The translations under genes and the position numbers were made by a program. The notes beneath the pieces are model-generated. The model saw nothing but the letters and a program-made list of their open reading frames with translations. It did not search any database and had not been told where the DNA came from. Positions 1-9,519 of a stretch of 50,037 bases of DNA are shown in pieces (within the stretch, counting starts at the first letter, position 1; the number at the start of each line of letters is the position of its first letter). Source of the DNA: Rhodothermia bacterium (lineage in GTDB: Bacteria > Bacteroidota > Rhodothermia > Rhodothermales > JAAAOL01); assembly GCA_030428385.1 (NCBI GenBank), contig JAUIDY010000032.1:1-50037 (forward strand), read 5' to 3'.

Positions 1-3000
1 GGGACAACGTCATCGGGACCGATGCCGGGGCGACGCTCGATCTGGGCAATGCCAGCGACGGCGTTCGTGTGGCCGAGGGCGGCAATACCATCGGCGGGAC
101 CGGGGCCAATCATCCCAACATCATCGCCTACAACGGCGGCAGTGGCATCGCGGTGACCACGGCGGCAGGGGCAGCGGCGGTGCCAGTGCGGCGCAACGTG
201 GTGTTCTCGAACGAGGGGATCGGGATCGACCTCGTAGGCGGCACCGAGGATGCCGACGGCGTGACGGCCAACGACGACGGCGACGGCGACGATGGCGCGA
301 ACAAGCTCCAGAATTTCCCCGCATTGAGCGGGGCGAGGCTCGACGGATCGGACCTGCTGGTGACCTTTCTGGTCAATACGGGCTCGGCCAACGCGAGCTA
401 CCCGCTGACGGTCGACTTTTTTCTAACCGACAGCGACGATCAGGAAGGCATGACCTACGTGGGCACGGCGAGCTATGCGCAGACCGATGCGACGAACGAG
501 GTCACCACCACCCTCTCCGGGATCACCTCGGTGAGCGTGGGCGACCAGATCGTGGCGACGGCGACGGATGCCGACGGCTACACGAGCGAGTTCTCCGCGC
601 CCGTCGCCGTGCTTGACAACTGCCTGATCGTTACGACGACAGCGGACGAGGGGGCAGGCTCGCTGCGCGAGGCGATCACCTGTGCCAATGACCTGGCGAG
701 TGCGGGCACCATCACGTTCGACATTCCCGGCGATGGCCCGCACGTCATCGCACCGCTGACCCAGCTTCCAGAGATTACGGACCCGGTCGTGATCGACGGT
801 GCAACGCAACCCGGTGGTGAGACCGTCTGTACGACGGCCATTCCCGACCGGCCTGCCTACAAGATTATCGTTGACGGGTCGCTCATGACTCGTAATCTAG
901 ACGACGGCTTTCGTGTCCAATCGAGCGACGTCACCATCCGAGGATTGAATATTCGCAACGTACCCCACTTTGGCATCTCAGTCGAAGGGGAGGTATCGGG
1001 CTTTCGCAGCGAGTGCAACTTTATCGGAACCAATGAAACCGGACTGGTTGCACAGGGCAGTTCAATCGGCGTCTATTTCAGAGATGCCTCCTCGGGCGGA
1101 GCGAATGTGATCGGCGGGACAGATCCCGCACAGGCTAACCTGATCTCGGGAAATGGTTACGGCGTCTACATTTCGAACTGGTCGACGAATACGGTTGTCC
1201 AGGGCAACTACATCGGCACCGATAAGACCGGCGAGACGGCTCTCGGCAACACCTACGATGGTGTACAGATCTGGCGAGGAGCAACCGGCAACCTGATCGG
1301 GGGAACGGAGCCGGGGGCGAGAAACGTGATTTCGGGGAACGGTGAGAATGGCGTCAATATCGATGAAAGTACCTCGACGGGAAACACGGTCCAGGGCAAC
1401 TATATCGGCACCGACGCCAACGGAACTGCCGATCTGCACAATGGCCTGAGCGGTGTACGGATCGAGTCGAGTGACAACACGGTTGGCGGACTGGCCGCAG
1501 GTGCGGCCAACACGATCGCCTATAATAGCAGGAGCGGGATTCGGGCGGTCACAGGCACCGGCAATGCGATCGAGGGCAACCGCATCTACTCGAACGTGGA
1601 GCTTGGCATTGACATCTTCCAGGTGGATGCCAATGACGAGAACGACGTGGACGAAGGAGCGAACCGTGGGCAGAACACGCCGGAGCTTGCCTTCGCCTCG
1701 CTCTACGAAAGCGAACTGCTGCTGCGCTACGCCGTGGACTCGGCCCCGGCCAACCAGGCCTACCCGATCTCGGTCGTCTTCTACCTCGCCGACGCAGATG
1801 GCGAAGAAGGCATGGCCGTCCTCGGCGCAACCACCTACGAAGAAGCCGATGCGCAAAGCACCCTCACCCTTACCATGACGCCCGCCACGCCGGTGAGTGT
1901 GGGCGACCGGATCGTAGCAACAGCGACGGACGCCGACGGCAACACGAGCGAATTCTCTGCGCCGGTGACGGTGGGCGACTGCCTGGTCGTCACGACAACG
2001 GCGGACGACGGGGCTGGCTCGCTGCGTGAGGCAATCACCTGTGCCAATACCTTCCCGGGTGCCGACACGATCTCGTTCAATATCCCCGGCGATGGTCCAC
2101 ACGTCATTGCACTGCTGAAGGAACTGCCGGGCATTACCGACCCCGCCACGATCGACGGATCGACGCAGCCCGGCAATGAGGCGGTCTGTACGACGGCTAT
2201 CCCCGACCGCCCCACCTACCAGGTCGTGCTGGACGGCACCCATTTACCGGGCCAGTTCGGTAGGGGCCTTCAAGCCCAGTCGAACGATGTCACCATTCGC
2301 GGTCTCAACGTTCGGAACATGCTTAGCCAAGGCATCTCTATCGATGACAATATTTCGGGCGTCCATATCGCGTGCAACTTCATCGGTACCGACGAGACCG
2401 GCCTAGTCGATCAGGGCAATAGACAGTTCGGCATCTATTTGCCTCAGGCCAATGCGTCCGGAGCCCCGAACGTTATCGGTGGGACCGATCCCGGAGACGG
2501 CAACCTTATATCGGCAAATCAATTTGGCATCGTGAGCTTTTTCAATACGCGGAATGCGATTATCCAGGGCAACTACATCGGCACAGACAAGACCGGGGAG
2601 ACGGCCCTTGGCAACGACAATGGCGGCATACGGATCTGGGGAGGCGGCAAGGACATTATGATTGGTGGCACCGAAGTAGGCGCTGGGAACGTGATTTCAG
2701 GCAACGGTGGGAATGGCGTGTCATTCGAGGCGCCTGGACCGACGGATAACTTCATCCAGGGTAACTACATCGGGACCGATGTCACCGGGACCGTTAACCT
2801 CGGCAATGCGAATAACGGTTTACAAATCGAAGTAGGTGGCAATACGGTCGGTGGACTGGCTGCGGGCGCAGGCAACACGATTGCCTTCAACGGTAAGAAT
2901 GGAATTTTTGTGACCGGGGGGAGCGGCAACTCGTTCGAGGGCAACAATATTTTCTCGAACGACGAGCTTGGCATCGACCTGAATGGCGTGACAGCCAATG

Positions 3001-6000
3001 ACGAGGATGACCCCGACGGGGGCGTAAACCGGGGACAGAACACGCCGGAGCTTGCCTTCGCCTCGCTCTACGAAAGCGAACTGCTGCTGCGCTACGCCGT
3101 GGACTCGGCCCCGGCCAACCAGGCCTACCCGCTTTCGGTGGTCTTCTACCTCGCCGACGCTGATGCCACCAATCCAGAGGGCATGACCGTCCTCGGCGCG
3201 ACCACCTACGAAGAAGCCAATGCGCAGGACGAAGTCACCTTCACGATGACGCTCGCCTCGCTGGGCCTGGGCGACCGGATCGTGGCGACGGCCACCGACG
3301 CCGATGGCAACACAAGCGAGTTCTCCGCCCCTGTCACCGTAGCATCGCCGTTGGATTGCCTGACCGTGCTGACGGCAGAGGATGCCGGGCCAGGCTCGCT
3401 CCGCGCAGCCCTCGCATGCGCCAACGCCACCGCCGAGGCCGACACCATCGCCTTCGACATTACGGGCGACGGGCCGCACATCATCACCCTGGCTTCACCG
3501 TTACCGACCCTCAGCGCGCCCGTCGTCCTCGACGGCACCACGCAGCCGGGCAACGAGGATCTCTGCACCACCGCCATCCCCGACCGGCCTGCCTATCAGG
3601 TTGCTATCGACGGCGGCGATCAACTCGCCCTCCTCTACCTCGCCGCTGGCTCCGACGGATCCACGATTCGCGGACTCAACCTTCGCGGCAATGGCGTGCC
3701 GATCTACCTCGACGGAAGCAACAACGCTACCATCGCATGCAACTTTCTCGGCACTGATGAGACCGGCACCCTCGACGCCAGCGGTACGCCGATCTTCGGC
3801 GCGCCGAGCCTCGTGACCATTCGCAGCGCCTCCGGAACGACCGTCGGTGGCACCGATGCCGGGCAAGGCAATCTGCTCGCCGGTGCATCGAGCTTCGGCG
3901 TCTATCTCGGCTTCGGTACCAGCACCACGCGCATCCAGCACAACTTCGTCGGCACCAACAAGGGCGGCAGCACGGCGCTACCCAACGGCGGTGGCATCGG
4001 TGTTGCGACGGACCTCGATGGTACGACCGAGAGCGACATCGACATCCTCGACAACCTCATCTCGGGCAACGACGGGCACGGCATTGAACTCAACAATGCG
4101 ATGGCGCTCGTGCAGCGCAACATCGTTGGCCTAGACGGGGGCGCCTCGGTGCCGGTGGGCAACACTGGCGTCGGCGTGCTGATACGGGGTGAGAGCGCGG
4201 TGACTGTTGGTGGCACGGCGGACGGCGTGGGCAACACGATTGCCTCGAACAGTGGCAACGGCATCACGATCCTCGGCGACAACACGTCTGCCAGCGTCGT
4301 GGGCAACCTCATCTACGAGAACGGCAGCCTGGGCATCGACCTCGGTGGGGACGGCGCGACGGCCAACGACGCAGGCGACGCGGATGCTGGTCCCAATGGC
4401 CTCCAGAATTACCCGGTGCTTTCGTCTTCCGTGTTGAACGGCTCCGATCTTACGATCTCCTATCTGGTCTCCACCGACCCGGCCAACGCCACGTATCCGC
4501 TCCGCATCGACTTTTTTAAAGCGGACGCCGATGGCGAGGAAGGGAAGACCTACCTCGGCTCCGATGTCTACACGGGCACAGGCGGCGACTACGACAGTTG
4601 CGGCAGCGCGCCCTGCACAAAAGACGTGATGCTCGCAGGCGTGGCACCCGAGGGGCTGGCCGACGTAGTGATGGTGGTTGCGACAGCCACCACCGCCGCC
4701 ACGCCGACGGCGCAAACGTCCGAGTTCTCAGCGGCGGTGACGACGGGGGCAGATTGTCTCGCGGTCACCACGACAGCGGACGCGGGCACTGGCTCGCTGC
4801 GTGAAGCGATCACCTGTGCCAACAACCAGCCCGGCCTCGACACGATCACGTTCTTTATCTCAGGCGACGGGCCGCATGTGATCACGCCGCAGACGGCCTT
4901 GCCCGAGATCATAGATCCGGTGATCATCGACGGCGCGACGCAGCCGGGCAACGAGGATGTGTGCACTGCTGCCATTGCAGATCGATCTGACTACCAGATT
5001 GTGCTCGACGGTGCGGGGGGCGACTTCGACGGGTTGTTGCTGAGCGATGGCTCCAGCGGCTCGGCCGTCCGGGGGCTGAACGTGCGCGGATTCGGTGGCT
5101 ACGGGCTCCTTGTCCTTGGCTTTGGCGGCGATAGCAACGGGCACACGATCACATGCAACTTCATCGGCACCGATGAGACGGGCCTGAGCGCTGACGGCAA
5201 CGAATCGGGCATCGGCCTCGTGGCCTCGGGGGGCAACACGGTAGGCGGCACCGAAGCCAGTGCAGGCAACCTGGTTGCTGGAAACGACTTGGACGCACTC
5301 GGCCACGGCATCTTCATGCTGACCGCACAGGCGACGGGCAACGCGATCCAGGGCAACTTCGTCGGCACGGACAAGACGGGCAGCGCCGCTCTTGCTAACG
5401 GAGGCGCAGGCATCTATATCGACGGCAACGCGTCCGGCAACACGGTGGGTGGAACGGAGGCGGGTGCCGGCAACACGATAGCTTACAACGGCACCGTCGG
5501 CATCACCGACGTGAAGGCAGGCACTGGCAACGTGGTGCGTGGCAACGCGATCTTCTCGAACAACGGCCTCGGCATTGATCTGGGCGGTGACGGCGCGACG
5601 GGCAACGACAGCGGCGATGATGATAGCGGCGCAAACAACCTCCAGAACCATCCCGAGATCAGCGCGGCGAGCTTCGGCATGATGAGCCTCACCGTCAGCT
5701 ACCGCGTCCCGACGGCGACGGCCAACGCTATCTACCCCCTCACCATCGACTTCTACCGGGCCGACGCCGATGGGGAGGAAGGCCAGACCTACCTCGGCAC
5801 GACGACGTACGAGGCCGCCGATGCACAGACCATCATCGAGGCGACCGTGACGACCACCGTCGCGCTCAGCGAAGGCGACGAGATCCTAGCCACCGCCACC
5901 GATGCCAATGGCAACACGAGTGAGTTCTCGCCGACGTTCACGCCCAGTGCGTTCTCGCTTTCTATCGCTGCAAGCCTTTGGCTCGAAGGCCCTTGGAATG

Positions 6001-6719
6001 GCACCGACATGGATGTGAATCTGACGGAGATGTTACCGCAGGCAGATCCCTACGGTTTGGGACAGTCCGTCGTGGCAAGCGATTTCTTCACCACTTTCGA
6101 TCTTGGAACGCTCGTCGTCGATTGGGTGTGGCTCCAACTCCGCTCCGATGAAACCACCGTGGTCGCTTCCACGGCTGCGCTGCTCATGTACAATGGCTCC
6201 GTCAAAGCCTCCGATGCTGCCAGCGACGTCCGCTTTGATGGCGTCGCCCCCGGCAGCTATTACCTCGTCGTTGGGCACCGCACCACGCTCGCGGTGATGA
6301 GCGCCAGCGCAGTGGATTGCACGAGCGGCAGCTGCACGTACGACTTCCGCACCGCGATGACACAAGCCTACGGCACGGGTGCGATGATCGACCTCGCTGG
6401 TGATGGCAGCGGGTCGTATGCGCTCGTGACGGGCGATGCGGATCAGAACGGTCAGGTACAGGCGTCGGACAAGAACGCCTACTTCAGCGTGCAGGTTGGG
6501 CAGAGTGGCTATCGGGAGGCCGATTTCGACCTCAATGGTCAGGTACAAGCCTCAGACAAGAACGCCTACTTCACGAAGAATGTGGGCAAGGGCTCTCAGG
6601 TGCCTGCTTCGAGCGGTCCGGCGATGGCAGCAAAAGTCAATAGATCTTCGCCTAATCGATTTGATGGACTAACAACAGCAGGATCAAGTTCGGGCGAAGC
6701 AGGTCCGCGCAGCGATTAA
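1..6719 (+). CDS. Giant modular right-handed beta-helix surface protein with dockerin-like tail (5' end outside window)
   Basis: The reading frame is open from position 3, with GNxIGTDxxG-type repeats already running, so the start lies before the window. At least 2238 residues are visible. Four large modules begin with a CSLREA-like motif (SLREAITCAN or variants) at about 621, 1980, 3357 and 4755, a period of 453-466 residues. Each module has a Cys-containing opening, a beta-helix built of short 'GNYIGTD', 'VIGGT' and 'AGNxI' turns, and an Ig-like closing segment ending 'ATDADGNTSEFS'. The final part (about 6430-6600) carries two copies of an Asp/Asn-rich, dockerin-like loop (NGQVQASDKNAYF) followed by GKGSQVP. 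Proteins of this style are secreted surface or adhesin-like proteins; the ligand is unknown. About 37 low-complexity residues follow the usual SQVP end. No type IX sorting domain is visible. The surface location is inference; the modular repeats are seen directly. Confidence 0.9.
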   Translation, partial: DNVIGTDAGATLDLGNASDGVRVAEGGNTIGGTGANHPNIIAYNGGSGIAVTTAAGAAAVPVRRNVVFSNEGIGIDLVGGTEDADGVTANDDGDGDDGANKLQNFPALSGARLDGSDLLVTFLVNTGSANASYPLTVDFFLTDSDDQEGMTYVGTASYAQTDATNEVTTTLSGITSVSVGDQIVATATDADGYTSEFSAPVAVLDNCLIVTTTADEGAGSLREAITCANDLASAGTITFDIPGDGPHVIAPLTQLPEITDPVVIDGATQPGGETVCTTAIPDRPAYKIIVDGSLMTRNLDDGFRVQSSDVTIRGLNIRNVPHFGISVEGEVSGFRSECNFIGTNETGLVAQGSSIGVYFRDASSGGANVIGGTDPAQANLISGNGYGVYISNWSTNTVVQGNYIGTDKTGETALGNTYDGVQIWRGATGNLIGGTEPGARNVISGNGENGVNIDESTSTGNTVQGNYIGTDANGTADLHNGLSGVRIESSDNTVGGLAAGAANTIAYNSRSGIRAVTGTGNAIEGNRIYSNVELGIDIFQVDANDENDVDEGANRGQNTPELAFASLYESELLLRYAVDSAPANQAYPISVVFYLADADGEEGMAVLGATTYEEADAQSTLTLTMTPATPVSVGDRIVATATDADGNTSEFSAPVTVGDCLVVTTTADDGAGSLREAITCANTFPGADTISFNIPGDGPHVIALLKELPGITDPATIDGSTQPGNEAVCTTAIPDRPTYQVVLDGTHLPGQFGRGLQAQSNDVTIRGLNVRNMLSQGISIDDNISGVHIACNFIGTDETGLVDQGNRQFGIYLPQANASGAPNVIGGTDPGDGNLISANQFGIVSFFNTRNAIIQGNYIGTDKTGETALGNDNGGIRIWGGGKDIMIGGTEVGAGNVISGNGGNGVSFEAPGPTDNFIQGNYIGTDVTGTVNLGNANNGLQIEVGGNTVGGLAAGAGNTIAFNGKNGIFVTGGSGNSFEGNNIFSNDELGIDLNGVTANDEDDPDGGVNRGQNTPELAFASLYESELLLRYAVDSAPANQAYPLSVVFYLADADATNPEGMTVLGATTYEEANAQDEVTFTMTLASLGLGDRIVATATDADGNTSEFSAPVTVASPLDCLTVLTAEDAGPGSLRAALACANATAEADTIAFDITGDGPHIITLASPLPTLSAPVVLDGTTQPGNEDLCTTAIPDRPAYQVAIDGGDQLALLYLAAGSDGSTIRGLNLRGNGVPIYLDGSNNATIACNFLGTDETGTLDASGTPIFGAPSLVTIRSASGTTVGGTDAGQGNLLAGASSFGVYLGFGTSTTRIQHNFVGTNKGGSTALPNGGGIGVATDLDGTTESDIDILDNLISGNDGHGIELNNAMALVQRNIVGLDGGASVPVGNTGVGVLIRGESAVTVGGTADGVGNTIASNSGNGITILGDNTSASVVGNLIYENGSLGIDLGGDGATANDAGDADAGPNGLQNYPVLSSSVLNGSDLTISYLVSTDPANATYPLRIDFFKADADGEEGKTYLGSDVYTGTGGDYDSCGSAPCTKDVMLAGVAPEGLADVVMVVATATTAATPTAQTSEFSAAVTTGADCLAVTTTADAGTGSLREAITCANNQPGLDTITFFISGDGPHVITPQTALPEIIDPVIIDGATQPGNEDVCTAAIADRSDYQIVLDGAGGDFDGLLLSDGSSGSAVRGLNVRGFGGYGLLVLGFGGDSNGHTITCNFIGTDETGLSADGNESGIGLVASGGNTVGGTEASAGNLVAGNDLDALGHGIFMLTAQATGNAIQGNFVGTDKTGSAALANGGAGIYIDGNASGNTVGGTEAGAGNTIAYNGTVGITDVKAGTGNVVRGNAIFSNNGLGIDLGGDGATGNDSGDDDSGANNLQNHPEISAASFGMMSLTVSYRVPTATANAIYPLTIDFYRADADGEEGQTYLGTTTYEAADAQTIIEATVTTTVALSEGDEILATATDANGNTSEFSPTFTPSAFSLSIAASLWLEGPWNGTDMDVNLTEMLPQADPYGLGQSVVASDFFTTFDLGTLVVDWVWLQLRSDETTVVASTAALLMYNGSVKASDAASDVRFDGVAPGSYYLVVGHRTTLAVMSASAVDCTSGSCTYDFRTAMTQAYGTGAMIDLAGDGSGSYALVTGDADQNGQVQASDKNAYFSVQVGQSGYREADFDLNGQVQASDKNAYFTKNVGKGSQVPASSGPAMAAKVNRSSPNRFDGLTTAGSSSGEAGPRSD
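1671..1766 (+). repeat. Perfect 96-bp direct repeat, copy 1 (inside the beta-helix gene)
   Basis: These 96 bases are identical to 3036-3131, 1365 bp downstream. They encode the start of the Ig-like closing segment of two successive modules (…NTPELAFASLYE…). The surrounding modules are clearly more diverged, so this block was homogenised or duplicated recently. Confidence 0.97.
3036..3131 (+). repeat. Perfect 96-bp direct repeat, copy 2 (inside the beta-helix gene)
   Basis: Identical to 1671-1766. The repeat offset (1365 bp, 455 codons) keeps the reading frame, so recombination between the copies would remove or add exactly one protein module. Confidence 0.97.
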
Positions 6720-6877
6720 TGAGCAAAGGAGCGAAATAATGGAGCTGTTGGGCGAAGCGAGTCAATAGCAAGGTAGTATCCACATGCAGTAATTCGCTAT
6801 TATTGATTATAAAAATGCACAAATGAGTCGAACGTATTTTTTGCAGAAAGATGAAGTGTGTTGTTCTGTGATAAATA

Positions 6878-6913
6878 AAAACCGGCCTAAACAAGAGCGT
6901 TTAGGCCGGTTTT
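6878..6913 (-). terminator. Rho-independent terminator downstream of the tRNA-Pro 3' fragment
   Basis: A perfect 15-bp stem (6878-6892 with 6899-6913) has a 6-base loop. On the minus strand it is followed by a T-rich tract. It lies 6 bases beyond the end of the tRNA-like sequence at 6920, which is where a tRNA terminator is expected. It is probably the terminator of the original tRNA gene. The rest of 6720-7206 holds no convincing gene. Confidence 0.85.
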
Positions 6914-6919
6914 GGGTTG

Positions 6920-6961
6920 TCGGGGTGGCGGGATTTGAACCCACGACCTCTTGGTCCCGAA
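6920..6961 (-). pseudogene. 3' half of tRNA-Pro (anticodon loop to discriminator base), candidate attR
   Basis: Read on the minus strand, this is a tRNA-Pro from the anticodon loop (TTCGGGA, anticodon CGG) through the variable loop, T-arm and acceptor strand to the discriminator A. The 5' half is absent; unrelated sequence begins at 6962. The 43 bases 6919-6961 match 9445-9487 of the intact tRNA-Pro with one mismatch (6953 versus 9479, in the anticodon stem). It lies downstream of the intact gene in the same orientation, the arrangement left by integration of an element into a tRNA gene. Confidence 0.85.
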
Positions 6962-7206
6962 GGCAGGAAAGGGTTTTCCGGACACTGCCAGATCGTCCGT
7001 TTTTGGGTCGAAAAGGGCAATTGGGGGCGGTTGCCTTATTCCTGAAAACCGTCTGTTATCGGACGTTTCCGCACGATGCGTGTACACTTCGATGTACACC
7101 TTGAGACACGCTTCATTTTAACGCCGAATCGTAAAATGTTTTTTCCAGCGATGAGGTGCATGATACTCATGGATCCATCGCGTTTGACAGGGGGAGCGTA
7201 TGTGCG

Positions 7207-8049
7207 TCAACGCAAGGAGTCTAGAATTCCCTGTATGAGGGCTTGCAGACAACGAAAACGAAAAGCGTAATCAAAATGGCAGGCCGTTCCCATGGCTTGG
7301 GTCAGCTTGCTGTCATTTTCATCCACCGTGTGTTGGTGCAATATAGCGAGGATGCGTTCTTTCAGGCGGACCTGATGAAGAAGGGAAGCCATGTCGCGTC
7401 CGTAGATTTGGGCCGCGGCCACCCGCACATCGAAGCTGTCATCTTCCAGTAGGTCGGCATGCTCCGTGAAAAGACGTTCGCCGACAACCTCTTGGTAGGC
7501 CATCATTATCGTGCAGAGATCTATGGGATCTTGCGGTCGTTGGTGAGGAGACTCGCTCCATGCAATAAGTTTGAGTATCCCGATGCCTGGAAGTGAGGCA
7601 ATACGGACCGTTGGAGCATCGCCTATGACAAGATGCACGGAGGCATCAAAAACCTCTTGATACCCCAGCACTGACAGGGCGGTGGTTTCTTGGGGCCACA
7701 CGACCTGATTTTGATCCGTTGCAATGGGTCCAAAAGGTATCACATCAAGCATGAGGTCCTCACGCCGGAGACGGTGTGGCTCACGGTCACGGGCAAAGCT
7801 ATGCTTGTGGCACAGGCGCTCGATAAGGGTTTCGTAGTCTTCCCACCCTTGTACAGCAATGGCAACGTCTACATCTTTGGTCGCACGAAGAGACTGAACC
7901 CCGTAGACATATTCGAGGAGCAGGTCGCGAGCGGCAGCACCCATAATAAAAAACGCAATGCCGAGCGCGTCGCAGGCATCATGCAGCACATCAAGAGCGG
8001 GGGCCAGGTAGCCAATGGCTTGTCGGCTCACCCGGAAGCGTTCAGTCAT
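7207..8049 (-). CDS. AbiEii-like nucleotidyltransferase toxin
   Basis: A 280-residue protein of the minimal nucleotidyltransferase fold. It shows the helix motif MGAAARD (about 36-42), the catalytic pair D59-x-D61 in TKDVDVAI, and a third acid at D102 in LMLDVIPF. In type IV AbiE systems such NTases are toxins proposed to transfer nucleotides to an RNA or protein target, blocking growth or phage multiplication; the target here is unknown. The start at 8049 is chosen because ATG is preceded by GGAGG at good spacing and overlaps the stop of the upstream gene by 8 bases (8042-8049), implying translational coupling. A longer frame extends to 8097 but lies inside the upstream gene. Antitoxin first, toxin second is the usual AbiE order. 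Family membership is moderately sure; toxicity is inferred. Confidence 0.78.
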   Translation of the reverse strand: MTERFRVSRQAIGYLAPALDVLHDACDALGIAFFIMGAAARDLLLEYVYGVQSLRATKDVDVAIAVQGWEDYETLIERLCHKHSFARDREPHRLRREDLMLDVIPFGPIATDQNQVVWPQETTALSVLGYQEVFDASVHLVIGDAPTVRIASLPGIGILKLIAWSESPHQRPQDPIDLCTIMMAYQEVVGERLFTEHADLLEDDSFDVRVAAAQIYGRDMASLLHQVRLKERILAILHQHTVDENDSKLTQAMGTACHFDYAFRFRCLQALIQGILDSLR

Positions 8050-9085
8050 GCGGTGCCTCCTCGATTTTTTCCCGCAACAAGGCGGCGACCTCAGCATTGC
8101 GCGGATCGCCTGAAGTGATCAGGTCGGCATAGGCAAGCAGAGGCGGGACTGTTTTCTTGAGGAAACAGGTGGCGCATGCTTCTTCAAAGCGGGTGGTCCA
8201 GAACGTACGAATAATCTCAACGGTGCCTGCCTCGTCAGGGACGATATGTAGTCGTTTCATGACACCGGGCCGGGTATCATGGGTGTATAGTGTAAGCTGG
8301 GCGGGTTTGAGGTACCCTGTCAGCAGGGCGGCAGCCGATTCGCCGCCCCAGTGCTCATGCATAGGTTCTAGGGGGAGGTGCTTCCAGTTCGAAGCGCGGT
8401 CAGCGGGCATGAACCGAAACAGGCCCATGGATTGTTTCGGGCGCAGGTGTTCCGTGTAGGCCCTTACCCATCGGTCGAGCAAGCCCGGCAGGTTCTCTAG
8501 GCTTCGCTTGGTGCGTCCTTTTCGGATGATATACCCGAGTTGCTCCAGGTCCTTGATGGTGTACTGAACCACGCCATGAGAGACGCCAGAAAGGTCAGCC
8601 ACGTCTCGGTACGAACGCGTTACCCATTGGGGTAGAAGCAGCAGGACAAAAATAACCTTGAGCCCTTCTCCCTTAAACGCACGGATGTAGGTTTTTTTAT
8701 TCGAAGTCGTTCGTTTGCGTCCTTCAATATGTAAGAACAGTGGGGGGTGCACAATGTGGCAATTCCCGGCAAGGTCTGTGTAGTTTACGCCGCGCATCTG
8801 AAGGGCTTCGGCCACCGCTGGTTGTACATACGTTGTTAAAAGCAGCGGCGGCGGACCGCTTTCATCTTTCATGCTGTTAGCGAGGTGCACGGCTCCTGCT
8901 ACATTGACATGACGCTTCACTTGCACTGTAAACGGGTACCGCTGTTCACCAAGAATGAGCACCACGCGGTCATCACCAAGCTGTCCCTTGGAGTTTGGTT
9001 GGGGCACTTCCAGTTTCAGTTGGTGGCTCGGTGAAACAGCAGCAAGGCTTTTGCTCGCCAGGAGGAGCATTTCTTGTTCATTCAT
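8042..9085 (-). CDS. AbiEi-like antitoxin / transcriptional regulator
   Basis: A 347-residue protein with a winged helix-turn-helix around residues 155-190 (DVADLSGVSHGVVQYTIKDL). Before it is the segment 'LQMRGVNYTDLAGNCHI', and after it 'GGESAAALLTGYLKPAQLTLY', both typical of AbiEi-type type IV antitoxins. These proteins neutralise the partner NTase indirectly and repress their own promoter by binding repeats. The start at 9085 (MNEQEMLLL) is preferred over an upstream frame start at 9202, because the sequence between them is AT-rich, holds palindromes and encodes an implausible Cys-rich peptide. No strong Shine-Dalgarno sequence is visible. The stop overlaps the toxin start by 8 bases. 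Base composition is lower in GC than the flanking genes, consistent with transfer. Confidence 0.75.
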   Translation of the reverse strand: MNEQEMLLLASKSLAAVSPSHQLKLEVPQPNSKGQLGDDRVVLILGEQRYPFTVQVKRHVNVAGAVHLANSMKDESGPPPLLLTTYVQPAVAEALQMRGVNYTDLAGNCHIVHPPLFLHIEGRKRTTSNKKTYIRAFKGEGLKVIFVLLLLPQWVTRSYRDVADLSGVSHGVVQYTIKDLEQLGYIIRKGRTKRSLENLPGLLDRWVRAYTEHLRPKQSMGLFRFMPADRASNWKHLPLEPMHEHWGGESAAALLTGYLKPAQLTLYTHDTRPGVMKRLHIVPDEAGTVEIIRTFWTTRFEEACATCFLKKTVPPLLAYADLITSGDPRNAEVAALLREKIEEAPHD

Positions 9086-9092
9086 CGCATCG

Positions 9093-9149
9093 CTTGTACA
9101 AGAATAGAAAAAGTTCAATATAGTTGTACAAATACAAATATTGTACAAG
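9093..9149 (-). promoter_or_regulatory. Three TTGTACAA palindromes: probable antitoxin operator and promoter
   Basis: The perfect 8-bp palindrome TTGTACAA occurs at 9094-9101, 9124-9131 and 9141-9148, all within 64 bases of the antitoxin start. The spacer is AT-rich and could carry promoter elements read leftward. Spacings of 30 and 17 bp are compatible with cooperative binding on one or two helix faces. AbiEi antitoxins are known to autoregulate through repeats at their promoters; assigning these palindromes to that role is inference. The rest of 9150-9401 holds no gene; a small GGTAGG/CCTACC inverted repeat sits at 9348-9366. Confidence 0.65.
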
Positions 9150-9401
9150 GAAGTTCGGGATATGTCGTGAGAATCAAGATAACCGCCAGCGATAACAGCC
9201 AAGCAGACTCTTGGATTAGCCAGAGGGGTACACGGCTTTGTGAGGGCGAAGCGCGTAGTTTGAAAGGAAGGAGCCGTTATTGTGATTCGTATTCAAAAGG
9301 GGCCTTTGGAGTGAAATAGACAGGGTGAATACGAAAGGGCCGTGTAGGGTAGGATGTACACCTACCATTTGGGGGCGAAGAGGCTAAGAAGGGATGTAGA
9401 T

Positions 9402-9440
9402 ACAAAAAGCGCCCTTTTGAATCAAAAAGGCGCTTTTTGT
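9402..9440 (-). terminator. Terminator of tRNA-Pro
   Basis: The arms 9402-9413 and 9429-9440 are complementary (ACAAAAAGCGCC against its reverse complement). On the minus strand the stem ends in a run of T. It starts 6 bases past the tRNA 3' end. Symmetric A/T flanks would also let it stop transcription coming the other way. It is a different hairpin from that at 6878-6913. Confidence 0.85.
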
Positions 9441-9445
9441 AAAAG

Positions 9446-9519
<74 letters not shown>

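Noticed and set aside
6823-7104. Small plus-strand frame containing VAGFEPTTSWSRR
   Set aside because: The 'GFEPTTS' peptide is the well-known false translation of the antisense strand of a tRNA 3' half; the bases are the tRNA-Pro fragment.
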